A stretch of DNA of 19,028 bases from Flavobacteriales bacterium (GTDB lineage Bacteria > Bacteroidota > Bacteroidia > Flavobacteriales > BACL11): positions 1-19,028 of the forward strand of contig NZWA01000028.1 in the NCBI GenBank assembly GCA_002697505.1. The letters are read 5' to 3'. A program made the position numbers and the translations under genes. Below the pieces are notes generated by a model. It had not been told where the DNA came from. It saw nothing but the letters and a program-made list of their open reading frames with translations, and ran no database searches. Shown piece after piece: positions 15,174-19,028 of this stretch. How positions within the stretch are numbered: the first letter of the stretch is position 1; each line of letters starts with the position of its first letter.

Positions 15174-16331
15174 ATGAATGTTATATTATTTGATGTCGAT
15201 CCTGCAAATTATTATCCATTAAGTTATACAAGACCTATTTCATATTTTAGAATAGGTATTTTAACAATTATAGAAAAATGGCAGAATTATTACAAAAATG
15301 TTTCTGTTGAAACACAATCATATTTAAATCATAAGTATAAGATTAATAAAGAAAAAGATAACTTATGGATAAATTCAAAAATTTTACCTTCTGATGAACT
15401 ATTGATTGAGATTAAAAATCTCAGAAGGGGTGAGTTGCTTGAAAAAAATGGTGATGTAATAGCTTTTCGTAACAAGTTATTTGATGTGAAAAAACTAAAT
15501 TGTATAGAATCAAATGCTAATTTTATATCTATTGAAAATATATGCGATCTTTTTACTTATAACGATATTGAAATTAAAAATGATTTTAAAATTTTAACTA
15601 GAAAAAGAAAATCAACTAAAATTGATAGTAGTAATACTATTATAGGCGAAAATATTTTTGTTGAGGAAGGTGCTAGTATTTCATGTTCTATATTAAACTC
15701 TAAGCAAGGTCCTATTTATATTGGTAAAAATTGTCAGGTGATGGAAGGTTCGATAATAAGGGGACCATTTGCTATGCTCAATAATTCAGTTTTAAAGATA
15801 GGTTCAAAAATTTACGGAGCAACGACACTAGGACCTTATTCTAAATTAGGTGGTGAGGTAAATAACTCTATTTTATTTGGCTATTCTTCGAAAGCTCATG
15901 ATGGTTTTTTAGGTAATTCAGTAATTGGAGAGTGGTGTAATTTAGGTGCAGACACCAATACTTCAAATTTAAAAAATAATTATGATGATGTGCGACTTTG
16001 GAATTACAAGTTACAGTCTTTTCAAAATACCAATTTACAATTTTGTGGTTTAATTATGGGTGATCATAGTAAATCAAGTATAAATACGATGTTTAATACA
16101 GGAACAGTTGTCGGAGTTAATACAAACGTTTATGGATCTGGATTTCCACGAAATTTTATCCCTTCATTTTCTTGGGGGGGAGCGAGTGGCTTTAAAATTT
16201 ATGATATTGAAAAAGCCTTGTTAGTTGCAGAAAAAGTTTGTTTGAGAAGAAACATAAAAATTAGTGATTTAGATAAAAAGATTTTATATGAGGTGTTTAA
16301 CATGACAAAATGTTATAGAAGCTCATATTAA
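15174..16331 (+). CDS. GlmU-like sugar nucleotidyltransferase with left-handed beta-helix domain
   Basis: 385 residues in two parts. The N-terminal part (1 to about 140) resembles the divergent nucleotidyltransferase domain of Bacteroidota GlmU-like proteins: YPLSYTRPISYFRIGILTI (14-32) is the characteristic stretch, but the glycine-rich LxxGxGxR loop of true pyrophosphorylases is not present. From about 150 the hexapeptide repeats of a left-handed beta-helix begin (IIGENIFVEEGASI, IYIGKNCQVMEGSII and so on), leading to SSKAHDGFLGNSVIGEW and LGADTNTSNLKNNY (257-270), which parallel the acetyltransferase site of GlmU (KAGH...LG...NIGAGT). Likely product: a transferase acting on a sugar phosphate or nucleotide sugar in envelope synthesis; the substrate cannot be read. 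It probably heads a unit with the next two genes. A G7 run at 16174-16180, striking in so AT-rich a gene, encodes part of SWGG (333-336). Confidence 0.85.
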   Translation: MNVILFDVDPANYYPLSYTRPISYFRIGILTIIEKWQNYYKNVSVETQSYLNHKYKINKEKDNLWINSKILPSDELLIEIKNLRRGELLEKNGDVIAFRNKLFDVKKLNCIESNANFISIENICDLFTYNDIEIKNDFKILTRKRKSTKIDSSNTIIGENIFVEEGASISCSILNSKQGPIYIGKNCQVMEGSIIRGPFAMLNNSVLKIGSKIYGATTLGPYSKLGGEVNNSILFGYSSKAHDGFLGNSVIGEWCNLGADTNTSNLKNNYDDVRLWNYKLQSFQNTNLQFCGLIMGDHSKSSINTMFNTGTVVGVNTNVYGSGFPRNFIPSFSWGGASGFKIYDIEKALLVAEKVCLRRNIKISDLDKKILYEVFNMTKCYRSSY

Positions 16332-16334
16332 ATT

Positions 16335-16391
16335 ATGACAAAAAGACCTGGTTTAAACTCTGGCATACAACTTGCAATAGAACTAAAATAA
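16335..16391 (+). other. Possible 18-codon open frame in the gap before the 103-aa gene
   Basis: The 65-base gap contains ATG to TAA encoding MTKRPGLNSGIQLAIELK. Its bases look less AT-rich than nearby spacers. It may be a chance frame, a leader peptide or a decayed fragment; nothing in the sequence decides. Confidence 0.15.
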
Positions 16392-16396
16392 AAAAA

Positions 16397-16708
16397 ATGA
16401 TAAATTTATTAAGTAATTTAAATCATCGAGATCAAGATAATTTATGTAAAGTATTGCAATGTAATAAAGAAGAATTATCAAGGCTTTTTAAACAAGCTGA
16501 AAAATTATATAGTAAGAAGTATAGTTTATATGAAATTTATATGAAAGTTTTACAGCAGGGTTTTAATGTTAGAGAAGCTACATTAATTGGTATTTTATGT
16601 GGAAGTATAATTGGATATAATTTTGCTGAGGAGGATATGGAGAATGCTATCAAAGATAAATTGTTTAATGCATTTAAAAACAATAATTTATACAACGATA
16701 GAAAATAG
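16397..16708 (+). CDS. Hypothetical small helical protein upstream of lon, 103 residues
   Basis: I do not recognise this protein. It reads as all-helical and charged. Residues 1-60 contain DQDNLCKVLQCNKEELSRLF and a Tyr/Lys-rich helix (KLYSKKYSLYEIYMKVLQQ). A hydrophobic helix, ATLIGILCGSIIGYNF (61-76), follows, then the acidic AEEDMENAI and a polar Asn-rich tail. The hydrophobic helix is short and flanked by charge, so it could be buried or amphipathic rather than membrane-spanning. There is no signal peptide. The stop lies 6 bases before the lon ATG, so the two are co-transcribed and perhaps translationally coupled. That invites a link with Lon (adaptor, inhibitor or substrate), but this is inference from position only. 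Confidence 0.75.
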   Translation: MINLLSNLNHRDQDNLCKVLQCNKEELSRLFKQAEKLYSKKYSLYEIYMKVLQQGFNVREATLIGILCGSIIGYNFAEEDMENAIKDKLFNAFKNNNLYNDRK

Positions 16709-16714
16709 TTGAGC

Positions 16715-19028
16715 ATGAAATATAAAACACTCGATCAAAATTATTTTTTATCTGACATTATTGAAAATGACACAGAGTTTCTTCCATTAATGAGTGATGA
16801 GGATGAAGCAAAAATTTCTAAAGAAAACACTCCTGAAGTTCTTCCTATTTTACCATTAAGAAATACTGTTTTATTTCCAGGAGTTATTATTCCAATTACA
16901 ATTGGCAGAGAAAGGTCAGTTAAGCTGATAAAGGATGCTGATTCAGGAAACAAAACAATAGGAGTTTTATCTCAAAAGGAGTTTGATACTGAAGAACCTG
17001 TTATTGAAGATTTGAATGTAATTGGTACAGTAGCGCATATTTTAAAGATGTTAAAAATGCCAGATGGCAACATTACAGCTGTTATTCAAGGAAGAAAGAG
17101 ATTTTTCTTAAACGAAATTATCAGTAGTGAGCCGTATTACAAGGGAAAAATTTCTGAATTAAAAGAAGTTAAGCCAATTGAATCAGACGATGAGTTTGAT
17201 GCATTAGTAGATTCTGTAAAAGATTTAGCACTAAAAATAATTGAAGAATCACCTAATATTCCTACAGAAGCCTCCATTGCTATTAAAAATATAAAAAACA
17301 CAACTTTTGCAATTAACTTTATTTCATCGAATATGAATATAAGTTTATCTGAAAAACAAAAGTTATTGGAAGAAGTAGACTTGAAAAAAAGAGCAATTTT
17401 ATGTCTTGAACTTTTAACAAAAGAACTTCAGTTATTAGAGATGAAAAATAAGATTAGATCTAAAGTTCAAATAGATTTAGATAAACAACAAAAAGAGTAT
17501 TATTTGCATCAACAAATGAAGGCTATTCAAGAGGAGTTAGGTGGTAGTGGTTCTCACAAAGAAATTGAACAAATGCGAAGTCTAGCTAGAAAGAAAAAGT
17601 GGAATAAAGAAATTGGTATTGCATTTGAAAAAGAACTTAAAAAGCTACAGCGAATGAATCCATCGATGTCAGATTATTCTGTTCAGCGTAGTTATATTGA
17701 ATTAATTTTAGATTTACCTTGGAATAAATACTCTAAAGACAAGTTTGATTTAACTTTTGCAAGAAAAATTTTAGATAGCGAGCATTTTGGTTTAACAGAG
17801 GTTAAAGAACGAATTATTGAACATTTAGCGGTACTAAAGTTAAGAGGAGATATGAAATCTCCAATATTATGTCTTTTTGGACCTCCTGGTGTAGGAAAAA
17901 CTTCACTTGGTAAATCAATTGCCTCTGCTCTTGGAAGAAAGTATGAAAGAGTTTCTTTAGGAGGATTAAGAGATGAAGCTGAAATAAGAGGGCATAGAAA
18001 AACTTACATTGGTGCAATGCCTGGTAGAATTATAAAATCTATCAAAAAAGCTAATTCATCCAATCCTGTTTTTGTATTAGATGAAATTGATAAAGTTACA
18101 AGAGATAATCATGGGGATCCATCATCTGCTTTACTTGAAGTTTTAGACCCTGAACAAAATGAATCTTTTCATGATAACTATTTAGAGTTAGATTATGACC
18201 TTTCTAAGGTTATGTTTGTTGCTACAGCAAACTCATTGGACACAATACAGCCTGCGCTAAGAGATAGAATGGAGATTATTGAAATTAATGGTTACACACT
18301 AGAAGAAAAAGTTAAAATTGCGCAAAATCATTTGTTACCAAAGCAATTAAAAAGACATGGCTTGAAAAAGAATGATCTAATTTTGTCAGATTCTGTTTTA
18401 GAAAAAATTATTGATCAATATACAAGAGAATCTGGTGTTAGATCATTGGAGAAAACAATTAGTAAAATAATTCGTCATATTGCTAAATCAATTGTACTTA
18501 ATAAATCAGTTTACAATAAGCCAAATAAAAAACAAATTGAGTTAATGTTGGGTGCTCCCAAATTTGATCGTAAGCATGACGTTAGTAATGATATTGTTGG
18601 AGTGGTTACTGGACTTGCATGGACTTCTGTTGGTGGTGATATTTTATTTATTGAATCAATTTTAAGTAAAGGAAAGGGTCGTTTGTCAGTTACTGGAAAT
18701 TTAGGAAAAATCATGAAAGAATCTGCAACTATTGCAATGGAGTATCTTAAATCTAATGCCCATTTATATGATTTAGACCCACAAATATTCCATAAGTGGA
18801 ATGTTCATATTCACGTTCCAGAGGGAGCTACTCCTAAAGATGGGCCTTCTGCTGGCATCACAATATTTACAGCTCTTGTGTCAGTTTTCACAAAGAGAAA
18901 GGTAAAAGACAAAATAGCTATGACTGGTGAGTTAACATTGAGAGGTAAAGTACTTCCTGTTGGAGGAATAAAAGAAAAAGCTCTTGCCGCAATGAGAATG
19001 GATATACCGACAGTTATCTTCCCTTATA
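16715..19028 (+). CDS. lon: ATP-dependent protease Lon, 3' end missing
   Basis: A cytoplasmic hexameric AAA+ serine protease that degrades misfolded and regulatory proteins. The frame is open from the ATG at 16715 to the window edge (771 codons); Bacteroidota Lon is about 815-820 residues, so some 45 are missing. Order of parts: an acidic N-terminal extension (1-40); the substrate-binding LON domain starting LPILPLRN (43-50); a coiled region; the ATPase with Walker A GPPGVGKT (389-396), Walker B VFVLDEID (452-459) and the GHRKTYIGAMPG pore segment; sensor-2 ESGVRSLEK; and the protease domain with PKDGPSAG, whose Ser712 is the nucleophile, and GGIKEK, whose Lys755 lies 43 residues on, exactly the Ser-Lys spacing of E. 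coli Lon (679/722). All catalytic residues are intact. No heat-shock operator (CIRCE) is seen upstream, and the gene probably reads through from the 103-residue protein gene. Confidence 0.97.
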   Translation, partial: MKYKTLDQNYFLSDIIENDTEFLPLMSDEDEAKISKENTPEVLPILPLRNTVLFPGVIIPITIGRERSVKLIKDADSGNKTIGVLSQKEFDTEEPVIEDLNVIGTVAHILKMLKMPDGNITAVIQGRKRFFLNEIISSEPYYKGKISELKEVKPIESDDEFDALVDSVKDLALKIIEESPNIPTEASIAIKNIKNTTFAINFISSNMNISLSEKQKLLEEVDLKKRAILCLELLTKELQLLEMKNKIRSKVQIDLDKQQKEYYLHQQMKAIQEELGGSGSHKEIEQMRSLARKKKWNKEIGIAFEKELKKLQRMNPSMSDYSVQRSYIELILDLPWNKYSKDKFDLTFARKILDSEHFGLTEVKERIIEHLAVLKLRGDMKSPILCLFGPPGVGKTSLGKSIASALGRKYERVSLGGLRDEAEIRGHRKTYIGAMPGRIIKSIKKANSSNPVFVLDEIDKVTRDNHGDPSSALLEVLDPEQNESFHDNYLELDYDLSKVMFVATANSLDTIQPALRDRMEIIEINGYTLEEKVKIAQNHLLPKQLKRHGLKKNDLILSDSVLEKIIDQYTRESGVRSLEKTISKIIRHIAKSIVLNKSVYNKPNKKQIELMLGAPKFDRKHDVSNDIVGVVTGLAWTSVGGDILFIESILSKGKGRLSVTGNLGKIMKESATIAMEYLKSNAHLYDLDPQIFHKWNVHIHVPEGATPKDGPSAGITIFTALVSVFTKRKVKDKIAMTGELTLRGKVLPVGGIKEKALAAMRMDIPTVIFPY

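Noticed and set aside
1..19028. Search for mobile elements, CRISPR arrays, tRNA genes, defence genes or gene clusters of foreign composition
   Set aside because: No transposase, integrase, regularly spaced repeats, cloverleaf or compositional break was seen; the region looks like stable core chromosome.

Overview
The window is a stretch of ordinary chromosome from an AT-rich member of the Bacteroidota, most likely a Flavobacteriales-type organism. Five things point there: the monomeric NADP-isocitrate dehydrogenase, the type B ribosomal protein L31, a GlmU-like nucleotidyltransferase of the flavobacterial kind, a secreted TPR protein paired with a C-terminally aromatic outer-membrane barrel, and promoter-like sequences of the Bacteroidota form TTG-N19-TAnnTTTG instead of -35/-10 boxes. 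Codon choice is uniformly A/T-rich. I see no mobile element, CRISPR array, tRNA or rRNA. Coding density is very high, and the longest non-coding gap is about 134 bases.

Layout. Bases 1-4927 (+): the 3' part of an M16 zinc metallopeptidase, followed 13 bases later by monomeric isocitrate dehydrogenase. Bases 5009-6902 (-): a tight three-gene operon, in transcription order a 68-residue protein of unknown function, an FtsE-like ABC ATPase and MurB. Bases 7037-11765 (+): a secreted TPR-repeat protein of about 1034 residues overlapping by 8 bases a 543-residue outer-membrane beta-barrel protein. Bases 11881-14787 (+): gyrB and mdh, 21 bases apart. Bases 14857-15111 (+): rpmE2, with its own near-consensus promoter and a strong terminator. 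Bases 15174-19028 (+): a GlmU-like sugar nucleotidyltransferase, a 103-residue protein of unknown function, and lon, which runs off the right edge.

How the genes fit together. Two are central carbon enzymes (isocitrate and malate dehydrogenase), four concern the envelope or its precursors (MurB, FtsE-like, TPR protein, barrel), two are information-processing genes (GyrB, L31), and two are proteolytic (M16 peptidase, Lon). I found no clear new system. The least explained parts are the TPR/barrel pair, the 68-residue protein leading the ftsE-murB operon, the 103-residue protein 6 bases upstream of lon, and the irregular start region of the TPR gene, where either a TTG start or a one-base homopolymer change must be assumed.
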